Notes: generated from the letters alone by a model not told the origin. A stretch of 64,000 nt of DNA from Alteribacillus bidgolensis (GCF_002886255.1 NZ_KZ614149.1:3717272-3781271), one strand, 5' to 3'. Positions 31,441 to 40,108 are shown, numbered from the stretch's first letter. Made by a program: numbers and translations.

Positions 31441-32453
31441 TGGAGAGCCGTTATTCCAGGCAAGAACTCTTTTATGGAATCGGTAAAACTGGCCAGCAGC
31501 TCTTAAATACCAAGCACGCAGTCATTGTTGGAGCCGGAGCACTAGGAAGTTCAGCCGCAGAAACACTAGTACGAGCAGGAGTTGGGAAAATTACGATTAT
31601 TGATCGTGATTTCGTTGAATACAGCAACTTGAACCGTCAGCAGCTTTATACTGAACAAGATGCAAGAGTAAAACTGCCAAAAGCAGAAGCAGCTAAAAAT
31701 AGATTGCAAGCAATAAATACGGAAACAGAGATAATAAGTGTTACAGGAGAGGCTGACTTTTTTGTATTAGAGCAAGCACTTCCAGCAGATTTGTTTATTG
31801 ATGCGCTGGACAATTTTGATACGAGAATGCTTATTAATGATTTTTGTCAAAAACATGGCCTGCCATGGATATACGGAGCTTGTGTGGGCAGCTATGGCAT
31901 TACTTTTACTATTCTGCCTCAAAACACCCCTTGCCTTCATTGTTTAATGGAAGATATTCCACTTGATGGGGAAACGTGTGATACAGCAGGGATTATTGCG
32001 CCGGCCGTACAAATGGTCAGTTCGCATCAATCCACAGAAGCGCTGAAAATTTTAACAGAAAACTGGTCTGCCTTACGAATGAAATTATTATCATTTAACC
32101 TTTGGAACAATGAATCTTCTGCTATTGATGTTAAGTTGTTAAAAAAAGAGGACTGTCCATCTTGCGGTAAAGAAGCCTCATATCCATTTTTGGAATACAA
32201 AAACCGTGCAAAAACAGAGGTGTTATGCGGGCGTAATGCCGTACAAGTCCGGCCGGCAGAACAGCAATACCTGGCATTACCTGATTTAAAAAAGAGATAT
32301 TCAAAAGCCATTCAACAAGAAAATAAACATCTTATTGTCCTAAATCTTGAGGGCAAACGATTTGTTATTTTTCAGGACGGCAGAACGATCATACACGGAG
32401 AAAACGATAAATCCAGAGCTCGGGTCTTGTATCAAAGATATATAGGTGGATGA
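31440..32453 (+). CDS. thiF: ThiF, adenylyltransferase for ThiS (MoeB/E1-like)
   Basis: A 337-residue E1-like enzyme that adenylates the ThiS C-terminus. It has the Rossmann motif VGAGALGSSAAETLVRAGVG, the Arg finger region NLNRQQLYTEQD, DALDNFDTRMLINDF, and zinc-binding pairs CLHC and CPSCG. It is the length of B. subtilis ThiF/MoeB-type proteins and lacks a rhodanese domain. The start ATG overlaps the thiG stop (TGATG). It could also serve MoaD, since no separate moeB is seen here. Confidence 0.92.
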   Translation: MESRYSRQELFYGIGKTGQQLLNTKHAVIVGAGALGSSAAETLVRAGVGKITIIDRDFVEYSNLNRQQLYTEQDARVKLPKAEAAKNRLQAINTETEIISVTGEADFFVLEQALPADLFIDALDNFDTRMLINDFCQKHGLPWIYGACVGSYGITFTILPQNTPCLHCLMEDIPLDGETCDTAGIIAPAVQMVSSHQSTEALKILTENWSALRMKLLSFNLWNNESSAIDVKLLKKEDCPSCGKEASYPFLEYKNRAKTEVLCGRNAVQVRPAEQQYLALPDLKKRYSKAIQQENKHLIVLNLEGKRFVIFQDGRTIIHGENDKSRARVLYQRYIGG

Positions 32454-32473
32454 TTTTGTAATATCGATGCATG

Positions 32474-32507
32474 GAGCTGTTCCAAGTTAGGTTGAACAGC
32501 TCTTTTT
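32474..32507 (+). terminator. terminator of the thiazole operon
   Basis: A 9-bp stem gagctgttc / gaacagctc followed by TTTTT. The roughly 350 bp from here to sqdB hold no further gene that I can see, only AT-rich DNA with a possible -10 TACAAT near 32672. Confidence 0.85.
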
Positions 32508-32855
32508 AGGTATAGACCGACACTTTTTGTCTTCAACGGATCTAGTTAATTAGTTCTGCAACGTAATCGCAAGTTTTAAAACACAGGCCACAAGGAAGGA
32601 CATTCTCTATTTTTTAATTGCTAAGCGGATTGTGAGAATATAGTTAAAATTGATAAAAGGGTACAATGAGAATGGAGAGAAAGTATTAGAAGGAGTATAT
32701 TCTTTTAACAGTGTAATATTTGCGAAATACAGCAGAACATGATACCTTTTCTATGGTCCCATATTTTAAAGCTTAAATATGAAAAAACGTCTTTACGGCG
32801 TTCATATAGAATCAATTTTAGTAATAGAAACTATTTCAAGAGTGGAGGTAGTAAC

Positions 32856-34004
32856 GTGAATATTATCGTTGCTGGCGGAGATGGATTTTGTGGATGGCCC
32901 ACGGCCTTGTATTTATCAAAACAAGGGCATGATGTGTCAATTATTGACAATCTGGTAAGAAGAAAATATGACGATGAGTTAAGGTCAAACTCAATTACTC
33001 CAATTGCTTCATTAGAAGAGCGTGTTCAAAAATGGAAAGAACTAACTGGTAATGAAATCCGTACATACGAAGGCGATCTCAACCATTACGACTTCTTAAA
33101 GGAAGTACTTAAGCGCGAGAAGCCAGAGGCATTCGTCCATTTTGCCGAGCAGCGTTCAGCTCCTTACTCCATGATTGACCGTGAACATGCTATATATACC
33201 CAAGTTAATAATGTTGTAGGCACCTTAAACGTTTTATATGGCATCAAAGAAGTAGTTCCTGACTGTCATTTGATTAAACTGGGGACAATGGGAGAGTACG
33301 GAACTCCAAATATTCCAATTGAAGAGGGTTATTTAGAAGTGGAGCATAAAGGGCGTAAAGATGTCCTACCTTACCCAAAACAGCCAGGCTCTTTTTACCA
33401 CCTTTCCAAAGTGCACGACAGCCATAATATAATGTTTACATGTAAAATTTGGGGGATACGAGCAACAGATTTAAACCAGGGAATTGTTTACGGTCTTGAT
33501 ACCGATGAAACACAAATGGATCCAGTTTTAGCTAACCGTCTCGACTATGATGGGGTGTTTGGAACAGCTTTAAACCGTTTTATTATTCAGTCTACGATTG
33601 GACATGATCTCACTGTATATGGAGAAGGCGGACAAACTCGTGGCTTCCTTAATATAAGAGATACCGTTAGATGCATTGAAATCGCAGCAGAAAACCCTGC
33701 TGATAAAGGAGAATTCCGCGTATTTAACCAATTCACAGAAGAGTTCACTGTTTTAGATCTTGCCAATAAGGTTCAAAAAGTTGCAAAAGAAGAAGGTTAT
33801 ACCATAGATGTGGCGCATTTGGAAAACCCTCGGGTAGAGCTTGAAAATCATTTCTATGAAGCAGTTAATACCAAGCTGAGAGATCTTGGACTTGAACCTC
33901 ATCTTTTAACTGATGAAGTTATTCGTGAAATTTTAAAAACGGTAGTGAACCATAAAGACCGGGTTATTAAAGAAAATGTATTACCAAACGTTACGTGGAA
34001 ATAA
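32856..34004 (+). CDS. sqdB: UDP-sulfoquinovose synthase (SqdB/SQD1 family)
   Basis: A 382-residue extended SDR that makes UDP-sulfoquinovose from UDP-glucose and sulfite, the head-group donor for sulfolipid SQDG. The family signature is unusually clear: AGGDGFCGWPTALYLSKQGH (NAD site), HFAEQRSAPYSMID, NNVVGTLNVLYGI, KLGTMGEYGTPNIPIEEG, YPKQPGSFYHLSKVHDSHNI (YxxxK catalytic) and RATDLNQGIVYG. The GTG at 32856 follows GTGGAGGT; the 39 upstream codons of open frame look non-coding. It is first in an operon with sqdX and gtrA. Confidence 0.95.
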   Translation: MNIIVAGGDGFCGWPTALYLSKQGHDVSIIDNLVRRKYDDELRSNSITPIASLEERVQKWKELTGNEIRTYEGDLNHYDFLKEVLKREKPEAFVHFAEQRSAPYSMIDREHAIYTQVNNVVGTLNVLYGIKEVVPDCHLIKLGTMGEYGTPNIPIEEGYLEVEHKGRKDVLPYPKQPGSFYHLSKVHDSHNIMFTCKIWGIRATDLNQGIVYGLDTDETQMDPVLANRLDYDGVFGTALNRFIIQSTIGHDLTVYGEGGQTRGFLNIRDTVRCIEIAAENPADKGEFRVFNQFTEEFTVLDLANKVQKVAKEEGYTIDVAHLENPRVELENHFYEAVNTKLRDLGLEPHLLTDEVIREILKTVVNHKDRVIKENVLPNVTWK

Positions 34005-34121
34005 AGCAAAGCCATCGCACTAGGCAGTAAGGATTGAAATATCCAAAAAAGCTTGGCCTGCTGCTGAATCCTTATGCGAATGCAGTTATTTTGTAATAAG
34101 GGAACAGGGAGTGTACTCATT

Positions 34122-35264
34122 GTGAAAATTGCTATTGTAACGGAAACGTTTCTTCCCTCTACGGATGGAATAGTTACTAGGCTTACAGCATGTATAAGAT
34201 GGCTGCTTCAAGACGGGCATGATGTCAGAATTATTGCGCCGGATCTTGGTGTATATGAATTTGAAGGAGCGGAAGTTAAAGGGGTGCCAGCGAGCACTCT
34301 TCCTTTTTATCGCTCTAAACAGTTTGCTCTTCCGAACCCGATTGTAAGAAAATATCTGAAAGAATATGAACCTGATGTTGTCCATGTAGTAAACCCTGCT
34401 ATTCTTGGTTTTTCTGGTGTAAGAGCCGCAAAAAAGCTTGAGTATCCATTAGTAGCATCTTATCATACGAATGTAGCTCAATATTTAGATTACTATAACC
34501 TCTCCCTATTTAAAGGTTTAATATGGTGGTATTTTCGAAAACTCCACAATGAAGCGGATTTGAATTTATGTACCTCTAATACAGTGCAACAGGAACTTAC
34601 AGAACGTAATTTCTATAACGTGCATGTCTGGCAGCGAGGCGTTGATACGGAAATGTTTCATCCGCAAAACTATGATTCCTCGATTCGTGAGAAGCTTACA
34701 GACGGACAGCCGGATCGAAAGCTTCTTCTGTATGTAGGAAGACTTGCCGCAGAAAAGGAAATTGAAAAGCTTAAACACGTATTAGATACGTCTGAAGAAT
34801 TTACTCTTGCTATTGTAGGAGACGGACCGCACCGAGAAGCGTTGGAAAAACATTTTGAAGGGACAAAAACTGTTTTTACCGGCTATATGCATGGAGATCA
34901 ATTAGCCAAAGCTTTTGCCTCTGCTGATGTGTTTGTTTTTCCATCTACGACAGAAACACTTGGACTCGTTATTTTAGAGGCTATGGCTTCTGGTCTTCCT
35001 TTAGTTGCTGCGAAAAGCGGGCCGACTTGTGAACAGATCGAAGACGGCAGGACAGGTTTGTTGTATGATCCGCATAAAGAAGGAGATTTCACGGAAACTA
35101 TCCGTTGTTTTGAAGATGAAATGCTGCGTAAAAGGCTTGCGAGAAATGCAAGAGAAGATATTAAGGCGTTAGGCTGGTCTGGAGCAGCAAAGCAGCTGCT
35201 TACACTCTATGAGGAAACTGCAGGAATAAACGTGGAAAGCCAAAAAACCCAACAACTGACATAG
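34122..35264 (+). CDS. sqdX: GT4 glycosyltransferase, SqdX/SQD2-like sulfoquinovosyltransferase
   Basis: A 380-residue GT4 glycosyltransferase, predicted to transfer sulfoquinovose to diacylglycerol at the inner membrane face. It matches the SqdX/SQD2 group: VTETFLPSTDGIVTRLTACI, DVVHVVNPAILGFSGVRAAK, LVASYHTNVAQYLDYYNLSL, LNLCTSNTVQQELT, VWQRGVDTEMFHP, YVGRLAAEKEI and the GT4 acidic motif TETLGLVILEAMASGLPLVA. The GTG at 34122 follows GGGAGTG. Adjacency to sqdB strongly supports the assignment over other GT4 lipid transferases. Confidence 0.88.
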   Translation: MKIAIVTETFLPSTDGIVTRLTACIRWLLQDGHDVRIIAPDLGVYEFEGAEVKGVPASTLPFYRSKQFALPNPIVRKYLKEYEPDVVHVVNPAILGFSGVRAAKKLEYPLVASYHTNVAQYLDYYNLSLFKGLIWWYFRKLHNEADLNLCTSNTVQQELTERNFYNVHVWQRGVDTEMFHPQNYDSSIREKLTDGQPDRKLLLYVGRLAAEKEIEKLKHVLDTSEEFTLAIVGDGPHREALEKHFEGTKTVFTGYMHGDQLAKAFASADVFVFPSTTETLGLVILEAMASGLPLVAAKSGPTCEQIEDGRTGLLYDPHKEGDFTETIRCFEDEMLRKRLARNAREDIKALGWSGAAKQLLTLYEETAGINVESQKTQQLT

Positions 35265-35297
35265 CAAAGGTACAGCTGTCAAAACAGAAGGGATAAC

Positions 35298-35756
35298 ATG
35301 AAAAGAAATAAAATAATGCGTGGACCTTTTCAATTCATGCAGTTTAGTGTGATCGGTCTTACAAACGCAGGTGTGGATATAGGCACTTTAAATCTTCTGC
35401 TTATTTTGTTTCCAACAGATGACCGAGGAATGCTGGCTCTTTTTAATACAATTGCTTATTCATTAGCCGTAGCGAACAGCTATTATTGGAATGCTCATAT
35501 TACATTTCGCCATTCTGCGGAAGGCAACAATCGACAGAGGCTGGCCTTTATTGTTCAGGGCGTAGTAAGCTTAGGCGTAAATAATTTTGTTTTCCTTGGA
35601 GTTAACCAGCTGTTCCAGGTTCTTGAAATTCCTCGCTGGGTCCGTTACAATACAGCAAAAGGATTAGCAATGTTTTTATCTTTTACTGCAAGTTTTTTTA
35701 TGATGAAATTTTTCGTCTTTAAAGAAACAAAGGAAAAGAATAGAGGAAAGATATAG
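35298..35756 (+). CDS. GtrA family membrane protein
   Basis: A 152-residue, four-helix GtrA-like protein: FQFMQFSVIGLTNAGVDIGTLNLLL, NTIAYSLAVANSYYWNAHITFR, FLSFTASFFMMKFFVFKE. GtrA proteins assist flipping of lipid-linked sugars. In the sqd operon it may act on a sulfolipid or related glycolipid; that is inference from position. It lies 33 nt after sqdX and is followed by a strong terminator. Confidence 0.88.
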   Translation: MKRNKIMRGPFQFMQFSVIGLTNAGVDIGTLNLLLILFPTDDRGMLALFNTIAYSLAVANSYYWNAHITFRHSAEGNNRQRLAFIVQGVVSLGVNNFVFLGVNQLFQVLEIPRWVRYNTAKGLAMFLSFTASFFMMKFFVFKETKEKNRGKI

Positions 35757-35784
35757 GCCCCTCATGACAGAGAGGGCCTTTTTG
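35755..35784 (+). terminator. terminator of the sqd operon
   Basis: The stem aggcccctc / gagggcct with an 8-nt loop is followed by TTTTTG. Confidence 0.9.
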
Positions 35785-36108
35785 TTAGCTCTATGTAAGT
35801 GAAGGGAAAGAGGCTCAAGATTTTCACGACGAAGCAATTCCATAATTCGTTTCCGCACCGAATCTGGAGCTTGTTCCCATTCGTATTTTCGATTTTCTGT
35901 CATTCCCATATGGCCAAGTTCTGATTCATACATAAGGTAAACATTTTGAATTCGATAATGAAGAGAAGCTTGGTATGCTTCTTTAATCCCAATTCTGTTA
36001 GTTGCAGCTCTCCCTCATTTGTTAATGTAATAAGCTTATTTTTTTGCAGAAGAGCAAGCATTCGCGATAATTTTCGATTAGGGTTTTTTGGGAGTAAAGC
36101 AAAATCCA
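35785..36108 (-). pseudogene. frameshifted DtxR/MntR-like domain relic
   Basis: On the minus strand a first frame reads MDFALLPKNPNRKLSRMLAL and LITLTNEGELQLTELG. A second frame continues KEAYQASLHYRIQNVYLMYE, SELGHMG and PDSVRKRIMELLRREN. Joined at about 35992, they match the winged helix and dimerisation segment of DtxR-family proteins, or the DtxR-like tail fused to MntC-type permeases (as in B. subtilis MntC). The first ATG abuts the T-tract of the preceding terminator and has no ribosome site. This is probably the decayed end of a second permease of the metal-transport operon. Confidence 0.65.
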
Positions 36109-36109
36109 T

Positions 36110-36151
36110 AAAAAACACCTGTTGTAAAAAAATCATTTTCACAACAGGTGT
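36110..36151 (-). terminator. terminator of the metal-binding lipoprotein gene
   Basis: A perfect 11-bp stem acacctgttgt / acaacaggtgt followed on the minus strand by TTTTTT. Confidence 0.9.
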
Positions 36152-36192
36152 TCTTCATTTGAAGGGATTTAGGAACAGCCCTTTCTATTTTT

Positions 36193-37137
36193 CTATTCTG
36201 TTAGGGAATCATAAATCATGTCCATATTCCATTCCATCATTTTAATGTACGTATCGCCATCTTCCCCCGGTTCATCGAGTGAATCAGTAAAAATTTCTCC
36301 GGCGATGGGAACATCGGTTTCTCTAGAGACTTGCTCCATACTGCGTGGATCGATACTTGTTTCGACAAAGAGAGCTTTCACGTCTTTTTCTTGAATTAGA
36401 TCAACAATGCTTCGAATTTGATCTGGACTTCCTTCGTTTTCTGCGTTAATTTCCCAAATGTAGCCTGCTTCAAAATCATACGCATCAGAAAAATATTTGA
36501 AAGCCCCTTCGCTTGTTACTAAAAAGCGCTCTTCTTCAGGAATTTGATTGAATTTCTCCACAGCTTTTTCGTGTAACTGTTCTAATTCTTCGATGTATGC
36601 CTCCGCATTTTCCTCATATCGTTCGGCATGATCAGGATCGATTTCGATTAGAGCATCCCGTGCATTTTCAGCGTATTTTATACCATTACGTACATCCAGC
36701 CATGCATGTGGATCTTCTTCTCCTTTATTTCCTTCTGATGTTAAATACTTTACTTCAACACCTTTGCTCATTTCAAATACAGGTGCATCTTTTCCATCTT
36801 TTCCTGTTGTAGAAAGAAGTTTTTCAAACCAACCATTTCCAGTTTCTAAATTTAACCCGTTATAAAAGATGATATCAGCATCGGTTGCTTTTTGTACATC
36901 TTGAGGCAGCGGTTCATATTCATGAGGATCAGCGCCAATTGGTGCAATACTGTGTACCTCGACTTGGTCCCCGCCGACATTTTTTACAATGTCATATAGA
37001 ATCGAATACGTTGTTACAACTTCCACTTTTTCTTGAGACTCTGTTTGTTTAGTTTCTTGAGATTTTTCGTCATTTCCACATGCAGCAAGAATCACCAAAA
37101 ATAAGCTAAAGAATATGAATGAAAAGGTTTTTCTCAA
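36193..37137 (-). CDS. metal ABC transporter substrate-binding lipoprotein (TroA/MntA/ZnuA family)
   Basis: A 314-residue cluster A-I binding lipoprotein with lipobox LAACG (Cys about 20). The metal ligands are visible: His in GADPHEYEP, His in EDPHAWLDVRNG, Glu in the LVTSEGAFKYFSDAYDF region and Asp near VETSIDPR. The short loop between ligands (no long His-rich stretch) and the MntR-like box upstream of the operon favour Mn2+ over Zn2+. It starts with TTG at 37137 after AGGAGG. It is separated from the permease gene by a MITE-like element. Confidence 0.9.
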   Translation of the reverse strand: MRKTFSFIFFSLFLVILAACGNDEKSQETKQTESQEKVEVVTTYSILYDIVKNVGGDQVEVHSIAPIGADPHEYEPLPQDVQKATDADIIFYNGLNLETGNGWFEKLLSTTGKDGKDAPVFEMSKGVEVKYLTSEGNKGEEDPHAWLDVRNGIKYAENARDALIEIDPDHAERYEENAEAYIEELEQLHEKAVEKFNQIPEEERFLVTSEGAFKYFSDAYDFEAGYIWEINAENEGSPDQIRSIVDLIQEKDVKALFVETSIDPRSMEQVSRETDVPIAGEIFTDSLDEPGEDGDTYIKMMEWNMDMIYDSLTE

Positions 37138-37171
37138 TGCTGACTCCTCCTAGGTTGTTATAAAATGTTGT

Positions 37172-37372
37172 CAACTTTCGCAGGAAGCCCTGGAAGTTTT
37201 GACGGACATAGAATCCGTTATTTCCCCAAATGCCTTCCTTTCAGGGGTCCTTGTGGGCACCTGTTCCGTTATTGATTTCAAATCGTGTCATTTAAGCCGA
37301 TGCAGAACAGAATAACGGAACTCATGTCCGTTCCAATCCCGTCCTTGTAAAAGGCAATTGTTGCGAAAGTTG
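37172..37372. mobile_element. MITE-like palindromic element inside the metal-transport operon
   Basis: A 201-bp stretch bounded by perfect 11-bp terminal inverted repeats CAACTTTCGCA (37172-37182) and TGCGAAAGTTG (37362-37372). A second inner pair, CGGACAT....TCCGTTATT and its complement, matches at 16 of 20 positions, so most of the element can fold back on itself. It has no coding capacity. No clear target-site duplication is visible. It sits between the permease gene (ends 37382) and the binding-protein gene (starts 37137), which are normally adjacent. Confidence 0.75.
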
Positions 37373-37381
37373 AATAATATA

Positions 37382-38245
37382 TTAATCTGCTAGCGCAGCT
37401 CGATTTCTTTTTACCTTAATCCACCGCCACACAAGGCCATGTTTTGGTGAAAAGAAGAAAGCAATCGTGAACAGCAGCGTTGCCGTGAGTACAATCGTTG
37501 CACCCGACGATAAGTTATATATAAAGCTTAAGTACAGGCCGATGACCGAGGAAACAACCCCGACTCCTGCCGAAAGAAAAATCATGATCCATAAACGATT
37601 GGTCAATAGATATGCTGTAGCGGCTGGTGTGATCAGCATCGCCACCACTAAAACAATCCCAACGGTTTGTAAAGAAGCAACCGTAACCATGGTTAGAAGT
37701 GTCATTAACGCATAATGAATCATCTTCGTGGAAAGACCATACGCCTGTGCCATCGTTGGATCAAATGATGTGATAAGCAGTTCTTTGTAAAAAAGGTAAA
37801 TGGTTATAAGAACGATGCATCCAATGATTAAGGTCAGCCACATATCGGATGGTTTTACTGCTAAGACGTTGCCAAACAAAATGTGATAAAGATCGGTGCT
37901 GCTTTTCATCATGGTGATTAAAATAATTCCAAGTGCAAATGCAGCGGTAAATAGAATCCCAATCGATGTGTCATGTTTAATACGGCTATTTTGGCTGACA
38001 AACCCGATTCCGATGGCTGTTAAAACACCGGTTAATACCGCACCGAAAAAGAAGTTAATCCCGAGCATATAAGATATCGCAACCCCTGGTAAAACAGCAT
38101 GAGAGATGGCTTCGCCCATTAACGCCATGCCGCGTAATATAATGAAGCAGCCGATGACACCGCAAATAATCCCGACCATAATCGATGTTAATAACGCTTT
38201 TTGCAAGAATTCATACTGTCCAATGGTTTCTATAAAGTCGATCAT
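37382..38245 (-). CDS. metal ABC transporter permease (MntC/ZnuB/TroC family)
   Basis: A 287-residue ABC-3 type permease with eight or nine helices: LLTSIMVGIICGVIGCFIILRGMALMGEAISHAVLPGVAISY is the conserved region (quoted here as separate overlapping segments ILRGMALMGEAISHAVLPG). It has no C-terminal DtxR extension, unlike B. subtilis MntC. Its start overlaps the ATPase stop by 4 nt. Mn2+ is the more likely substrate from the operator evidence. Confidence 0.92.
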   Translation of the reverse strand: MIDFIETIGQYEFLQKALLTSIMVGIICGVIGCFIILRGMALMGEAISHAVLPGVAISYMLGINFFFGAVLTGVLTAIGIGFVSQNSRIKHDTSIGILFTAAFALGIILITMMKSSTDLYHILFGNVLAVKPSDMWLTLIIGCIVLITIYLFYKELLITSFDPTMAQAYGLSTKMIHYALMTLLTMVTVASLQTVGIVLVVAMLITPAATAYLLTNRLWIMIFLSAGVGVVSSVIGLYLSFIYNLSSGATIVLTATLLFTIAFFFSPKHGLVWRWIKVKRNRAALAD

Positions 38246-38985
38246 ACGTTGATCCCCACTTCATTTAGGAATGAAAATTGATCTTTATACGCTTTTGCCA
38301 TCACTTCAGGACGGAACACACTTTCCACTTCTCCGCATTCAATTAATTCTTTATTAATTAACACCAGTTGATCGAAATAAGAATGCGCTTTGCTTAAATC
38401 GTGATGGACGACAAATACGGTTTTTCCTTCATCACGCAGCTCTTTTAAAACGTTGATAATCGTCTTTTCACTCGAAACGTCTACACCAACAAAGGGTTCA
38501 TCAAGGAAAAACAGTTCTGATTTTTGCGCCAGTGCTCGAGCTAAAAAGACTCGCTGCTGTTGTCCGCCAGACAACTCCCCAATTTGCCGATGAGCGAAAT
38601 TCTCCATATGAACTTGTTCTAAGCATTCATAGGCCCATTCTTTTTCCTTCTTTTTTGGACGTTTTAATAGGCCTAACTTCGGATAGGTACCAATAAGGAC
38701 TGCATCAAGAACCGTAATCGGAAAATCCCAATCAATGTCATTACGTTGTGGAACATACGCCACTTTTTTTCTTATTTCATGGATTTGCTTTCCGCATATT
38801 CTGATGTTTCCTTTATCGATCGGAATAAGGCTCAGCAATGCTTTTAATAATGTTGATTTTCCTGCTCCATTCGGGCCAATAATACCAACTAGGTTGCCTT
38901 TTTCAATCGTAAAATTAACGTTTGTAATCGCCTCATTTCCGTAATAGGATACGTGCAAATCGCTTACTGACAAGGCAATATTCAT
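38242..38985 (-). CDS. metal ABC transporter ATP-binding protein (MntB/ZnuC family)
   Basis: A 247-residue ABC ATPase energising the metal importer. It has Walker A GPNGAGKST, Q-loop VPQRNDIDWDFP, signature LSGGQQQR, Walker B ELFFLDEPF and the switch HDLSKA. The ATG at 38985 follows AAAGGGTGA; the longer open frame reaches into the operator region and is rejected. It is first in the operon, 63 nt downstream of a perfect 24-bp palindrome. Confidence 0.94.
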   Translation of the reverse strand: MNIALSVSDLHVSYYGNEAITNVNFTIEKGNLVGIIGPNGAGKSTLLKALLSLIPIDKGNIRICGKQIHEIRKKVAYVPQRNDIDWDFPITVLDAVLIGTYPKLGLLKRPKKKEKEWAYECLEQVHMENFAHRQIGELSGGQQQRVFLARALAQKSELFFLDEPFVGVDVSSEKTIINVLKELRDEGKTVFVVHHDLSKAHSYFDQLVLINKELIECGEVESVFRPEVMAKAYKDQFSFLNEVGINV

Positions 38986-39047
38986 AGGTGTCACCCTTTC
39001 TGGAATACATCCGTTCGTTGAAAGAAGCAAATGTTTGTTTTAGTTAT

Positions 39048-39071
39048 AAAAGTTTCCCTAGGGAAACTTTT
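39048..39071. promoter_or_regulatory. MntR-like operator of the metal ABC operon (box 1)
   Basis: A perfect 24-bp palindrome: AAAAGTTTCCC, TA, GGGAAACTTTT. The core GTTTCCCTAGGGAAAC resembles the MntR box TTTGCCTTAAGGAAAC read on either strand. It is about 63 nt before the ATPase start on the minus strand. Confidence 0.8.
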
Positions 39072-39085
39072 AAGCAAAAAGAGGT

Positions 39086-39162
39086 GGAATAATTAACGCA
39101 ATAGCATCCATAAAGATAAGTTGTAAAATAAATTACTTTCTCTCTATTACGTTAATCATTCC
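39086..39162. repeat. long imperfect inverted repeat upstream of the metal operon
   Basis: Arms ggaataattaacgcaatag (39086-39104) and ctattacgttaatcattcc (39144-39162) match at 17 of 19 positions, with a 39-nt spacer. There is no T-tract and no coding sequence. It could be a small fold-back element or an RNA structure. Confidence 0.6.
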
Positions 39163-39237
39163 ATGTCAATCCATTGAAATGGAATAAAAATTCAGTACTA
39201 TCCTATATTAAGTAGGTATCTATGAAAATAGGTATCT

Positions 39238-39290
39238 GTTTCCCTATAGAATAATATATGCCTAAACCTAAAAAAGTTTACCCTATACAA
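39238..39290. promoter_or_regulatory. MntR-like boxes 2 and 3
   Basis: TGTTTCCCTATAGAAT (39238-39253) and AAGTTTACCCTATACAAAA (39274-39292, approximate) each keep the GTTT-C-CCTA half site and a weaker second half. Confidence 0.5.
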
Positions 39291-39292
39291 AA

Positions 39293-39578
39293 TATAGACT
39301 GAAAAATTTTTTTTGTCAAATTTTTATTGAGAACTTTTGAAAGAAAACATCTAATGGCATAAAAGCCTTTACCTGAATATACTTGAGGCAAAAAAGAAAG
39401 AAAAGAAAAATCTAGTTCCAGTCTAATCTTAAAAACGCTGCTTCTATCAGCGTCTGCATTATCTGCATCCTAGAGGGCTTACTATTTTCGCATATGTTTT
39501 ATGTCAATTTATGTTATTTGGGCAAATGAAGTGCTTGATTTTTACAACTTTTTAAAATGAACTTTGTCTTAGTGAATA
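39293..39578. other. non-coding AT-rich stretch in the 1.1-kb gap
   Basis: No coding frame is convincing. The stretch holds a small hairpin acgctg cttctat cagcgt at about 39434-39452 and little else. It is flanked on both sides by MntR-like boxes. Confidence 0.5.
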
Positions 39579-39579
39579 A

Positions 39580-39666
39580 ATGTTTACCATAGGCAAAAAA
39601 TACCGCAAAAGAAAAACCAGTTTTAACCTGGTGCTAATAAGTTTCCCTAAGGAAAGAATAGATCAA
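39580..39666. promoter_or_regulatory. MntR-like boxes 4 and 5
   Basis: TGTTTACCATAGGCAAAA (39581-39598) is the closest match in the window to the B. subtilis MntR box (its complement is TTTTGCCTATGGTAAACA). AAGTTTCCCTAAGGAAAG (39649-39666) follows 50 bp later. No gene starts close by on either strand; the next is at 40109. Confidence 0.65.
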
Positions 39667-39724
39667 ATATAAATAAACGTCAATCATTTTTTACTTTCAA
39701 GCAATGATTTTTTTAACCTTTTGA

Positions 39725-39811
39725 AAAATTTAATGTTTGTTAAAGGATCAAAATATAAGGAAAACTGTGACTTCCGCTATTTGCATGGCGGCAAGACATT
39801 TTTTTCCAATA
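39725..39811 (+). repeat. dispersed repeat, copy 5
   Basis: TTTAATGTTTGTTAAAGGATC, AAAATATAAGGAAAACTGTG, ACTTCCGC, ATGGCGGCAAGACATTTTTTTCCAAT. It lies between MntR-like box 5 and the gene at 40109. Confidence 0.85.
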
Positions 39812-40108
39812 GTGTCGAGTCGATCACTTCAGCTTTTGTTACAAGGACATACCATGCATGATGTGGTGTTTTTATGATGACTTGCACAATATGCTTTTAC
39901 TCGCTATTTTCAGATTTTTGAACCCCCCTTTTTCAGTTTCAATTAATTCTATGCTCTTACATAAAAAATATTTTAAAATGACAGTTCTTTTAAATAAAAA
40001 AGATAGTAAAATCAAAGGGAAATAGAAAAGTGCTATAGAAAGTAATAAATAGAGGGAAAATGACCCTATAGATATCTTCCGCTCGGCGGGAAAAGGGGGA
40101 ATTGCTTA

